A DNA stretch of 64,000 nucleotides. Source: Agromyces protaetiae (GTDB taxonomy: Bacteria; Actinomycetota; Actinomycetes; Actinomycetales; Microbacteriaceae). The stretch covers positions 3,162,001 to 3,226,000 of the forward strand of contig NZ_CP133018.1 in the NCBI RefSeq assembly GCF_030866785.1. Direction: 5' to 3'. Each line of letters starts with the position of its first letter. Within the stretch, counting starts at the first letter, position 1. Shown piece by piece: positions 22,078 to 29,465 of the stretch. Below the pieces are notes generated by a model that was not told the DNA's origin, searched no databases, and was given only the letters and a program-made list of their open reading frames with translations. Made by a program: the position numbers and the translations under genes.

Positions 22078-22584
22078 ATGAGCACCGATGCTGTTGCCAC
22101 CGAGGTCGTCGTCCGCCCGATCCGCGACTCCGATGTCGAAGCCCTCGGTCGCGTGCACGCGACCTGCTGGCACGAGACGTACGACCACCTGATCAGCGCG
22201 GCCGCGTTCGAGCACCTCTCGCCGCGCCGCATGGCCGAGCTCTGGACCCACCTCGCGTCCCGCGGCGAGGAGTACTGCCAGTTCGCGGCACTCGTCGACG
22301 GCGAGATCGTCGGCTTCGTCGGCGCCGGGCCCGCACGTGACGAGAACCCGCCCCGCGAGCGCGAGCTGTACTTCATCTACCTGCTCGACGCGTACCACGG
22401 CACGGGCATCGGGCAGAAGTTGTTCGACGCGGCCGTTGGCAGCGAGCCCGTCTACCTGTGGGTCGCGAGCGACAACCCCCGCGCGCACCGGTTCTACGCG
22501 CGCAATGGCTTCACCGCCGACGGCGCCGAGCAGGTGCAGCCGTTCCTGGGCGAGGAGATCCACGAGGTCCGCCTGGTCCGCTGA
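22078..22584 (+). CDS. GNAT family N-acetyltransferase
   Basis: 168 residues. The GNAT fold is clear: VVRPIRDSDVEALGRVH, a helix, LVDGEIVGFVGAG, the acetyl-CoA loop region ELYFIYLLDAYHGTGIGQKL, and VASDNPRAHRFYARNGF. The substrate is unknown. TAGTCT (22065-22070) is 7 bases before the ATG, so a leaderless message is predicted. Confidence 0.88.
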   Translation: MSTDAVATEVVVRPIRDSDVEALGRVHATCWHETYDHLISAAAFEHLSPRRMAELWTHLASRGEEYCQFAALVDGEIVGFVGAGPARDENPPRERELYFIYLLDAYHGTGIGQKLFDAAVGSEPVYLWVASDNPRAHRFYARNGFTADGAEQVQPFLGEEIHEVRLVR

Positions 22585-22640
22585 CCCGCGCCCCGCTGCC
22601 CGCGACCCGCGACCCGCGCGATCACACCGCACCCCGTAAC

Positions 22641-22690
22641 CGAACGGTCGCAGATGGCGAGTGCCACGCACTCGCACCCGCCATCCGCGC
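22641..22690. repeat. Dispersed inverted repeat, family 1, copy B
   Basis: CGAACGGTCGCAGATGGCGA starts at 22641 and continues GTGC; a partial complement (CCCGCCATCCGCG) follows. The centre is a perfect hairpin, GCGAGTGC-CAC-GCACTCGC. It lies in the gap between the convergent GNAT and DUF4916 genes. Confidence 0.65.
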
Positions 22691-22714
22691 CTTCTCGATG
22701 ACGAGCGGCCGAGC

Positions 22715-23293
22715 TCAGGTGAGCGCGCCGACCGACGCGAGCGCCTGACGCACGAGCACGCCGCGACCCCCTTCGAGCTCGCTGGCGATGCTGAGGCCAG
22801 CGGCTTCCTCGGGGGTCATCCAGGTGACCTCGAGCGCGTCCTGCCTCGGCTCGCAGGTGCCGGTCACAGGCACCACGTACACCAGCGACACGGCGTGCTG
22901 CCGCTCATCGGTGAACGGCGAGATGCCCGGCAGCGGGAAGTACTCGGCGACCGTCGCGGGCGTCGGGCTCGCGGGCAGCAGCGGGAAGGCCATCGGCCCG
23001 AGATCCTTCTCGAGGTGCCGGAACAGCGCGTCGCGCACGGTCTCCCCGTACATGACCCGGCCTGAGACGATCGTGCGGGTCATCTCGCCGACCGCGTTCG
23101 CACGGAGCAGCATGCCGACCTCGGTGACCTGCCCGAGTCCGTCGACGCGCACGGGTACGGCCTCGACATAGAGCAGTGGCAGCCGGCCACGGATCTCCGC
23201 GAGCTCGAGATCGCTCAGCCAGCCCGGATTCGAGGACGGGCCGGGCTCCGGCTCGTCGCCCTGCCAGTCGGGGTCCGGGGTGCGCACGCTCAT
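22715..23293 (-). CDS. NUDIX-like DUF4916 family protein
   Basis: 192 residues. Matches the DUF4916 pattern: a WLSDLELAEIRGRLPLLYV opening, EAVPVRVDGLGQVTEVG, TRTIVSGRVMYGETVRDAL, HLEKDLGPMAFPLLP, the stretch VAEYFPLPGISPFTDERQHA and VTWMTPEEA. The family is related to NUDIX hydrolases but a full Nudix box (GX5EX7REUXEEXGU) is not visible, so pyrophosphohydrolase activity is unproven. I took ATG 23293 (MSVRTPDPDW), which begins the conserved region; upstream in-frame codons lie in the neighbour's promoter. Confidence 0.82.
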   Translation of the reverse strand: MSVRTPDPDWQGDEPEPGPSSNPGWLSDLELAEIRGRLPLLYVEAVPVRVDGLGQVTEVGMLLRANAVGEMTRTIVSGRVMYGETVRDALFRHLEKDLGPMAFPLLPASPTPATVAEYFPLPGISPFTDERQHAVSLVYVVPVTGTCEPRQDALEVTWMTPEEAAGLSIASELEGGRGVLVRQALASVGALT

Positions 23294-23344
23294 GCACCGA
23301 TTCTGCCCCACCGCCGGCGAATCGCGATGGCGTACGATGCCCGG

Positions 23345-23974
23345 ATGCGCATCGACGACGACGCCGTCATCTGGTCGGCCGCCCCCGCCGACCGGGAGGG
23401 CCGCCCGCTCCTCGTGCTGTTGCACGGATTCAACTCACACGAGGGGGACCTCTTCGGGCTGAGCCCGTACCTGCCGTTGCGCCCGGTGATCGCGTCGCTC
23501 CGCGCGCCGCTCTCGGCGAGTGCGGGCTACGCCTGGTTCCCCTTCATGGCCGACGGCATGCAGGCGGCACTCGATGCGGCGGATGCCTCGACCACCGCCG
23601 TGCTCGACTGGCTCGACCGTGCGGCGCCTGCGGCGCCCTCCGTCGGCGTGCTCGGCTTCTCGCAGGGCGGCGCGATGACGATCGAGCTCCTCAGGCGAGA
23701 CCCGGCACGCATCGCGTTCGCCGCGAGCCTCGCGGGATTCGTCCTGCCCGGGGAGCGCGACGGCGACGCGGAGCTCGCGCGTGCGCGACCGCCGGTGTTC
23801 TGGGGGCGGGGTACCGACGACGCGGTGATCCCGGCCGAGGCGGTCGCGCGGACGCAGGCCTGGTTGCCCGAGCACGCCGACGTCGACGCGCGCATCTACG
23901 AGGGCCTCGGTCACTCGCTCTCGGAGCGCGAACTCGGCGACCTCGTGGCGTGGCTCACCGCCCGTTACGCCTGA
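23345..23974 (+). CDS. Alpha/beta hydrolase, carboxylesterase type
   Basis: 209 residues. Serine hydrolase of the phospholipase/carboxylesterase group: oxyanion strand LLVLLHGFNSHEGD, nucleophile elbow GFSQGG, an acid in WGRGTDDAVIP and the histidine in GLGHSLSE. Substrate unknown. ATG 23345 is preceded by TACGAT at exactly 6 bases (leaderless). It is divergent from the DUF4916 gene, with 51 bp between them. Confidence 0.88.
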   Translation: MRIDDDAVIWSAAPADREGRPLLVLLHGFNSHEGDLFGLSPYLPLRPVIASLRAPLSASAGYAWFPFMADGMQAALDAADASTTAVLDWLDRAAPAAPSVGVLGFSQGGAMTIELLRRDPARIAFAASLAGFVLPGERDGDAELARARPPVFWGRGTDDAVIPAEAVARTQAWLPEHADVDARIYEGLGHSLSERELGDLVAWLTARYA

Positions 23975-24111
23975 CTCCCGCGCGCCACCGGGCGCGCCGC
24001 GCCACATGCCGACCGCGCCACATCGTACCGAGTGCGCCGCCTGCGGCGACCGCACCGGGTGCACATGACACGAGGCGGCGCGAGCGTGCGGGCCAGGGGA
24101 CCCGCTCGGAC

Positions 24112-24498
24112 TCAGTCCTGGCCGGCCGCGCGGCGGGCGCGCTCGGCGTCGCGCTCGGCGACGCGGATCTTCTCCGCACGCACCTCGGCCTGCGTCGCGC
24201 GCTCCGCGACGAGCCACTCGGGCGGTGCGGCGAGCAAAGCCTTGATGTCGGCTGTCGTGAGCGGGTCGGTGAGCCCGGCGCGCGCGAGTCCCGAGTTGGA
24301 GATGCCGAGCTTCTCGGCGACCACCCGTTTCGGGTGCGGACCCTCGCGGCGGAGCACCTGCAGCCACTCCGGCGGGTCGGCCTGCAGCGACGCGAACTCG
24401 TCGCGCGAGATGGGGCCCTCACGGAACGCCTCGGGTGCGGCCTCGAGGAGGATGCCGAGCTTTTTCGCCGCGGTCTCGGGCTTCATGGACTGACTCAC
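24112..24498 (-). CDS. DUF5997 family protein, possible DNA-binding partner of the adjacent LysR-like gene
   Basis: 128 residues. The family pattern is MKPETAAKKLGILL, SRDEFASLQADPPEWLQVLR, PHPKRVVAEKLGISNSGLAR, LTTADIKALL and a Glu/Arg-rich end helix. The stretch VVAEKLGISNSGLARAG looks like a helix-turn-helix. The GTG at 24498 (MSQSMKPET) is preferred because TACCGT lies 6 bases upstream; ATG 24486 is the alternative. It is divergent from the LysR-like gene, with 49 bp between starts, a pairing I recall in related genomes. Confidence 0.8.
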   Translation of the reverse strand: MSQSMKPETAAKKLGILLEAAPEAFREGPISRDEFASLQADPPEWLQVLRREGPHPKRVVAEKLGISNSGLARAGLTDPLTTADIKALLAAPPEWLVAERATQAEVRAEKIRVAERDAERARRAAGQD

Positions 24499-24504
24499 TC
24501 TCAC

Positions 24505-24541
24505 ACGGTAGCCGATCGGCCGCCGCGCCAGCCGATAGCCT
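24505..24541. promoter_or_regulatory. Divergent pair of leaderless -10 elements
   Basis: TACCGT on the minus strand (24510-24505) is 6 bases before GTG 24498; TAGCCT on the plus strand (24536-24541) is 6 bases before ATG 24548. Both promoters share a very short intergenic region, so one bound regulator could affect both genes. Confidence 0.5.
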
Positions 24542-24547
24542 GATGGG

Positions 24548-25249
24548 ATGACCCTGAGGCTCGGCTACGTCGCGGGCGTGAGCCCCGGTCGGTGGCTGCG
24601 CACGTGGACCGAGCGACGCCCCGAGCAGCCGCTCGAGGCGACCCGGGTCGACGAGGCCGTGCAGTTCGATGCACTGCTCGCCGGCGAGCACGACCTCGCG
24701 TTCGTTCGGCTCCCGGTCGCGCACGATGGCCTGCACTCGATCCCCCTGTGGGAGGAGGCCGCGGTCGTCGTGCTCCCGAAGGAGCATCCGCTCGCCGACG
24801 CCGCGTCGCTGGAGCTGGCCGAGCTCGCCGGCGAACCGGTCGCGCCGACCCAGCCCGACGCGGCGATGACCGTCGAGCTCGTCGCGGCGGGGACCGGCTA
24901 CGCGATCATGCCCCACGGCGTCGCGCGGCTGCATCACCGGCGCGACGTGGTCGCGGTCCCGGTCACGGATGCTCCGGCGACACGGATCGCCCTCGTGTGG
25001 CGGGTCGAGCGTGACGACGACGACATTCAGGAGTTCGTCGCCGTCGTCCGCGGTCGCACGGCACGCAGCTCGCGCGGCGCGGGCGATCCCGCGACCGACG
25101 CCGACCGCACGCGCGGGACGGCGCGTGGCACCTCCGCGAAGAAGACGGGCAAGGGCGGCACGACGTCCGCGGGCACGCGCACCGGCGGGCGAGCTGCCGG
25201 CGGCCGGCGCTCGACGGGCAAGCGCTCGGGCAAGGGGCGCCGCCGGTGA
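24548..25249 (+). CDS. LysR-type substrate-binding domain without the HTH domain, with a basic tail
   Basis: 233 residues. The first 165 residues match the periplasmic-binding-like effector domain of LysR regulators (LRLGYVAGVSPGRWLRTW, FVRLPVAHDGLHSIPLWEE, VVVLPKEHPLADAASLELAE, a GYAIMPHGVARL hinge). The N-terminal winged HTH is missing, and the start is fixed by TAGCCT 6 bases before the ATG. In its place is a C-terminal tail of about 60 residues rich in Lys, Arg, Gly and Thr (GKRSGKGRRR end). It overlaps the next gene by 4 bp (GTGA). Confidence 0.82.
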   Translation: MTLRLGYVAGVSPGRWLRTWTERRPEQPLEATRVDEAVQFDALLAGEHDLAFVRLPVAHDGLHSIPLWEEAAVVVLPKEHPLADAASLELAELAGEPVAPTQPDAAMTVELVAAGTGYAIMPHGVARLHHRRDVVAVPVTDAPATRIALVWRVERDDDDIQEFVAVVRGRTARSSRGAGDPATDADRTRGTARGTSAKKTGKGGTTSAGTRTGGRAAGGRRSTGKRSGKGRRR

Positions 25250-25989
25250 GACCGTTCCTGCTGCTCTCGGCCCGCCCCGAGGTCGAGGCGGTCGGCCCCG
25301 AGTACACGTCGTTCCGGCGTGCGATGGGGCTCGACGCGGGCCGGCTCGAGCATCTGCGCCTCGACGTCGACCCGCTCGGCGACGCCGATCTCGGCCGGTA
25401 CGCGGGAGTCGTGGTGGGCGGAAGCCCGTTCAACGTCTCGACGCCCGAGCACGGCAAACATGCGGTCCAGCTCCGGGTCGAGGCCGACCTCGCCCGTCTG
25501 GCCGAACACGGCCTGCGAACCGGCTCCCCGGTCCTGTTCACGTGCTACGGCATCGGTGTGCTCACACGGGTGCTCGGCGGCGAGGTCGGCACCGAGCACG
25601 GCGAGCAGGCCGCGGCCGTCGAGCTGTGGCTCACCGATGCCGGTCGCACCGACCCGCTCACGCGCGGGCTGCCGCCCCGGTTCGACGCGCTCGCGGCGCA
25701 CAAGGAGTCGACGTCGCGACTGCCGGCGGAGACCGTGGTGCTCGCCGCGTCGGCGACCTGTCCCGTACAGCTCTACCGCGCGGGCGCACGCGTGTACGCG
25801 ACACAGTTCCATCCGGAGGTGACGCCCGCCGACTTCGTGGCACGCGCACAGGTGTATCGGCACCACGGGTACTTCCCGGCGAGCGAGCTGGTCGCCGTGA
25901 GCGAGCGGCTGACCGGAGCATCCGTCACCGAACCACGGCGGATGCTCCGCCGCTTCGTCGAACTCGCAGACGCCGAGCCGACCGCGTAG
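25246..25989 (+). CDS. Class I glutamine amidotransferase-like protein
   Basis: 247 residues. GATase fold: YAGVVVGGSPFNV, the nucleophile region PVLFTCYGIGVLTRVLGG, and TQFHPEVTPADF with the catalytic His-Pro-Glu. It resembles GuaA-type stand-alone amidotransferase domains; the acceptor substrate is unknown. The GTG start overlaps the LysR-like stop, so the two are coupled. A bidirectional terminator follows. Confidence 0.88.
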   Translation: MRPFLLLSARPEVEAVGPEYTSFRRAMGLDAGRLEHLRLDVDPLGDADLGRYAGVVVGGSPFNVSTPEHGKHAVQLRVEADLARLAEHGLRTGSPVLFTCYGIGVLTRVLGGEVGTEHGEQAAAVELWLTDAGRTDPLTRGLPPRFDALAAHKESTSRLPAETVVLAASATCPVQLYRAGARVYATQFHPEVTPADFVARAQVYRHHGYFPASELVAVSERLTGASVTEPRRMLRRFVELADAEPTA

Positions 25990-26005
25990 CGCAGCCGCAG
26001 GCGCA

Positions 26006-26041
26006 GAACAGCCCCCGGTCCGAGCGGACCGGGGGCTGTTC
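26006..26041. terminator. Bidirectional terminator
   Basis: Perfect inverted repeat: GAACAGCCCCCGGTCCG (26006-26022) and its complement (26025-26041) with a 2-base centre, between the convergent amidotransferase and GlsB-like genes. Confidence 0.8.
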
Positions 26042-26054
26042 GTGGCGGAGGAGG

Positions 26055-26321
26055 TCAGGCCGTCTTGCGGCGACCGACGATCAGGCCGTAGATGAGCAGC
26101 ACGACGATGGCGCCACCGATGGCGAGCAGCCAAGTGCTGAGGTCCCAGAACTCTTCGAGTCCGACGCCGAACAGCACACTGCCGAGCCAGCCGCCCAGAA
26201 GCGCTCCAACGACGCCCAGGAGCAGCGTCACGAACCAGCCGCCGCCTTGCTTCCCCGGGAGGATCAGCTTGGCGATGGCTCCGGCGATGAGGCCGAGGAT
26301 CAGGAAAGCGATGAAGCTCAT
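26055..26321 (-). CDS. GlsB/YeaQ/YmgE family stress-response membrane protein
   Basis: 88 residues with three hydrophobic helices and Gly-zipper spacing: FLILGLIAGAIAKLILPGKQ, then a second helix (LLLGVVGALLGGWLG) and LLAIGGAIVVLLIYGLI, ending in GRRKTA. The IAGAIAKLILPG motif is the family signature. A strong RBS (AAGGAGAT) precedes ATG 26321. Family members are induced by general stress; the molecular function is unknown. Confidence 0.92.
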   Translation of the reverse strand: MSFIAFLILGLIAGAIAKLILPGKQGGGWFVTLLLGVVGALLGGWLGSVLFGVGLEEFWDLSTWLLAIGGAIVVLLIYGLIVGRRKTA

Positions 26322-26421
26322 GCGATCTCCTTCATTGTGGGAGAGCCAACCAAACCACTCAGGCGCGCCGGCCGGTAACCCCTTGCGCGTGACCCCGTTT
26401 CGCCGCTATGGCGCGCGGCGA

Positions 26422-27216
26422 TCACGCGGGCGCGGCCGGCGGCACCGGCAGCGGGTAGCGACGACGCAGGAGCATCCGCTGACCCAGCGTCCAGATCACG
26501 GTGGTCGCCAGATACAGGCCGGCCGCGAGCGGCACGAACAGTGCGATCACGGCAGTCACGTACTGGAGGAAGCCGAGCGCGCGGCCGAGGTTCGGCATCG
26601 CGGCGGGGCCGGGCGCACCCGACGCGGGCGCGACGGAGGGCAGCGATGCAGCCCCGGCCACCGGCCGGAAGACCCGTCGCGTGACCTCGGCGACCACTGC
26701 GATCACGAGCACCAGCACCGCGAACACGGCCAGCGTCGGGCCCGTGAGCGTGCCCTGGACGAGTTGGCCCGCGAAGCTCGACCCGAGCGGCACGCCCCCG
26801 AACGTCTCGGTGAGCAGATCGTTCGGATGGCCGTTCACCGTCGGCAGGATGAACAGCGCGTAGATCACGCCGACGACCGGCGCTTGCACGAGCATCGGCA
26901 GGCAGCCCGCGAGGGGCGATGTGCCCTCGTCGGCGTAGAGCTTCATCATCTCGCGCTGCAGTTTCTCGGGGTTGTTCTTGTGCTTCTGCTGGATCGCCTG
27001 CATCTTCGGGGCGAGCCGGGCGCGCGTCTGCTCGCCCTTCGCCATCGAGACGGCCGTCGGGATCAGCGCGGCGCGGACGAGCAGCGTGATCAGCACGATG
27101 GCGGCGGCCGCGCTGGTCACCCCGATCAGCGGTTCGAGCAGGCCGGCGAGGCCCATGAGCACGGTGTAGGCGCCGTCGAGGACGGCGGCGATGGGCGGGA
27201 AGGCGTAGAAGTCCAT
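26422..27216 (-). CDS. YidC/Oxa1 family membrane protein insertase, secondary copy
   Basis: 264 residues. Inserts proteins into the cytoplasmic membrane. The core is recognisable: LVRAALIPTAVSMAKGEQTR, LAPKMQAIQQKHKNNPEKLQ, MKLYADEGTSPLAGCLPMLVQ and five hydrophobic helices; the conserved positive residue is R in the first core helix. It is short and lies away from rpmH-rnpA, so it is probably a second YidC. A DUF6412 gene sits 92 bp upstream, the usual partner of this paralogue. Confidence 0.9.
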   Translation of the reverse strand: MDFYAFPPIAAVLDGAYTVLMGLAGLLEPLIGVTSAAAAIVLITLLVRAALIPTAVSMAKGEQTRARLAPKMQAIQQKHKNNPEKLQREMMKLYADEGTSPLAGCLPMLVQAPVVGVIYALFILPTVNGHPNDLLTETFGGVPLGSSFAGQLVQGTLTGPTLAVFAVLVLVIAVVAEVTRRVFRPVAGAASLPSVAPASGAPGPAAMPNLGRALGFLQYVTAVIALFVPLAAGLYLATTVIWTLGQRMLLRRRYPLPVPPAAPA

Positions 27217-27308
27217 GGTCGGGTGAATCCTTGCGGTCGAGGTGGACGAGACATCCATCTGGCCGCGAGGGTCACCGAACCGCCGCGTGTCCGCGGAGAC
27301 CGGTCGGC

Positions 27309-27596
27309 TTACGCGGCCGGAAGGCCGCGCCCGGGTGCCCTCGGCCGCGCCCGCCCGGGCGCGTCGGGGTCGCTCTGCGACAGCAGGCGCCAAGGATCGG
27401 CGGTCTGCCGGAGGCGCAGCGCCGCGCGACTCGCGTCGGCGGCGACGAGGACGGGCAGCGCCCGCGCGATGAGCACGACCGCGACGGCGACCGCCGTCGC
27501 GCCGAAGAGCAGCACGCCGAGTCCACTGTCGGAGCCGGCCGCGAAGGCGAGCACGCCCAGAAGCAGGCGGAAGAACTCGGCGATCAGCTCGATCAT
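27309..27596 (-). CDS. DUF6412 small membrane protein
   Basis: 95 residues: two hydrophobic helices (about 8-27 and 29-50), then a soluble end with the conserved SQSDPDAPGRARPRAPG sequence that marks DUF6412. It precedes the secondary yidC on the same strand, as in related genomes, suggesting a shared role in membrane protein insertion. RBS GGAGGGGAGG is strong; TACACT about 30 bases upstream is a possible -10. Confidence 0.82.
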   Translation of the reverse strand: MIELIAEFFRLLLGVLAFAAGSDSGLGVLLFGATAVAVAVVLIARALPVLVAADASRAALRLRQTADPWRLLSQSDPDAPGRARPRAPGRGLPAA

Positions 27597-27777
27597 CCGC
27601 GCACCTCCCCTCCGACACCGTCACCTGCAGTGTACGCGGACGGCATCAGCGGCTCCGCCGAGCGGTCAGGGCGTCGCCGCGGCGGCGGCGGATCCGCCGC
27701 GAGACCATCCTCAAGGATGAGACCGAATCGTCCGGACGGGGGTCGCGCCGAGTGTCCGTGGCTGATGCGATGGAGGC

Positions 27778-28197
27778 ATGCCTTCTTCGCCCCGCCCTCG
27801 CCACCTGCTCTCGGCAGCCGTCGCGGTGCTCGCGACCGGCGCGCTCGCCGGCTGTGCCGGGATCACGACCACGACGGATGCCTCGTTCAACTCACGCGAC
27901 GGCCTGGACGCCGGCTGGCCGTTCGACGTCGCGGCGCCCGCATGGATCCCCGACCAGGTGCGCAAGGTGCATGTCAGCGGGCACGACGGAACCGGCGAGG
28001 TCATCGTCTACGTCGACACGTCGGCCGGGCTGCCGGAGGGCGCGTGCCTCGAAGCGCCTCGCTCCACGGCGCCGGCGGTCACCACGGGCTGGAGCCCGAA
28101 CTGGGAGACGCCGCCCGAACAGGTCTGGGTGTGTGCAAGCTGGGAGGTCACGCCCATGGCCAACGGATGGTTCGGGTGGACGGCGCCCGGGGTGTGA
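27778..28197 (+). CDS. Small lipoprotein of unknown function
   Basis: 139 residues. Signal peptide with lipobox LAGC at about residue 26. The mature part carries two cysteines (EGACLEAP and VWVCASW) and several Trp residues near the end, and is probably a compact disulfide-bonded domain outside the membrane. No family recognised. It is convergent with the MarR gene, with a hairpin between them. Confidence 0.7.
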   Translation: MPSSPRPRHLLSAAVAVLATGALAGCAGITTTTDASFNSRDGLDAGWPFDVAAPAWIPDQVRKVHVSGHDGTGEVIVYVDTSAGLPEGACLEAPRSTAPAVTTGWSPNWETPPEQVWVCASWEVTPMANGWFGWTAPGV

Positions 28198-28198
28198 C

Positions 28199-28215
28199 CG
28201 GCTCCCCGGGAGCCG
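28199..28215. terminator. Short hairpin between convergent genes
   Basis: CGGCTCCCCGGGAGCCG, a GC-rich palindrome immediately after the lipoprotein stop. Without a T-tract it is only a candidate. Confidence 0.4.
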
Positions 28216-28267
28216 CGGCGTCACGCAGGAGTTCCCGGGCGCGCGGCGGACTCGCGACCGAGATCGC

Positions 28268-28768
28268 TCAGCGGGGGACGTTGTCGGCGATCGTGCGGAG
28301 CGCGGCGATGACCGCGGCGATCTGCGTGCGATCGAGTCCCTCGAGCATCCGCGCCTCGGCGCCGATGAGTTCACGCATGGCGGCGTCGACGCGTCTGCGC
28401 CCTTCCGGCAGCAGGACGATCAGGCGGCTCCGCTGGTCGTCCGGGTGCTCGTTGCGTTCCACCAGCCCGCGGTCGATCAGCCGGTCGACGCGGTAGGTCG
28501 CCGTCGCCGTCGCCGTCTTCGTCGCCGACGACAGCTGCGACGGCGTCATCGTGCCGCTCCCCCGCGCCCGGCGCAGCTGCGATAACATGTCGAACTCCCA
28601 GGCGCGCAGACCCGCCGACGCGAACGCGTTCTCACGGACCCGGTGCAGCTCGCGGGCGACGCGGCGCATCCGCGACATCACGTCGAGCGGCGTGAGGTCG
28701 AGGTCGGGAAGGAACTCCGACCAGGCGTCGATGACCTCGTCGACGTCGTCGTCGTCGGACCTCGTCAC
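28268..28768 (-). CDS. MarR family transcriptional regulator
   Basis: 166 residues. Winged-helix regulator: ARELHRVRENAFASAGLRAW, then EFDMLSQLRRARGSGTMTPS, the recognition helix region LSSATKTATATATYRVDRL, IDRGLVERNEHPDDQRSRL (wing) and a C-terminal dimer helix. The start is GTG 28768 after GAGAGG. No transporter or enzyme lies beside it in operon form, so the regulated target is not evident; the TM protein at 28857 is 88 bp upstream on the same strand. Confidence 0.92.
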   Translation of the reverse strand: MTRSDDDDVDEVIDAWSEFLPDLDLTPLDVMSRMRRVARELHRVRENAFASAGLRAWEFDMLSQLRRARGSGTMTPSQLSSATKTATATATYRVDRLIDRGLVERNEHPDDQRSRLIVLLPEGRRRVDAAMRELIGAEARMLEGLDRTQIAAVIAALRTIADNVPR

Positions 28769-28856
28769 GTGGCATCCTCTCTCACCGGCCGGCGGCGATC
28801 GCCGCCGGGGCGAACCAGGTCGCCCGTAGGACAGCTTGCCACTCGCGAGCTGCGGG

Positions 28857-29306
28857 TCAGCGACTCCACGCGAACGTCGTCGCGCCGACGCGCGCGATCA
28901 GGAGCTGATCGCACTCGAACGCGTCGAATGCGGCCTCGCCGACGCGCACGATCCGCTCGGCGTATGCGGGCCGCTCCGGCGCCGGGACGACCGGGCACTC
29001 CGCGTACGCCGCCGGGTCGAAGTCGCCATGCCACGCGCCCGCGACCTCGCCGGTGGACTCGCGCCACACGAAGCGCACATCCCGAGCTGCATCGGGCATC
29101 TGCGCGCCGACTGCGGTCTGGAGAAGGGCGGGGTGGCGCTCGGCGAGCTCGGCGGCCGTCGACGTCGCGACGACCACCTGGACCGGCGGCGAGTTCGCGA
29201 ACGCGAGGTAGGCGGCCAGGATCAGGCCGCCGAACGTCACCACGACGAGCACGAACCACAGCAGGGCGTCGCGCCCTCGGGCGCGCGGAGCGGGCTGCTG
29301 ATACAT
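28857..29306 (-). CDS. Single-pass membrane protein of unknown function
   Basis: 149 residues. Arg-rich cytoplasmic start, one transmembrane helix (about 14-37, LLWFVLVVVTFGGLILAAYL), then an external domain with cysteines in YAECPVV and FECDQLL. No family recognised. The 159-bp gap upstream (29307-29465) carries GGGTGGGGC repeats and a TAGGAT that might serve as -10. Confidence 0.65.
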   Translation of the reverse strand: MYQQPAPRARGRDALLWFVLVVVTFGGLILAAYLAFANSPPVQVVVATSTAAELAERHPALLQTAVGAQMPDAARDVRFVWRESTGEVAGAWHGDFDPAAYAECPVVPAPERPAYAERIVRVGEAAFDAFECDQLLIARVGATTFAWSR

Positions 29307-29465
29307 GGCGGTGTCCGTGATGAGTGGAAAGGAACAGAGCGGGTGGGGCGGGTGGGGCGCGGGTGGACCAACCGTTTTCGGATCGGTCTCTCCGAATTCA
29401 TCCTATCCGGCGTGTCTCGCCCACGTCCGCTTCGCAGACAACGACGGCATCACGATCGCGGCGCG

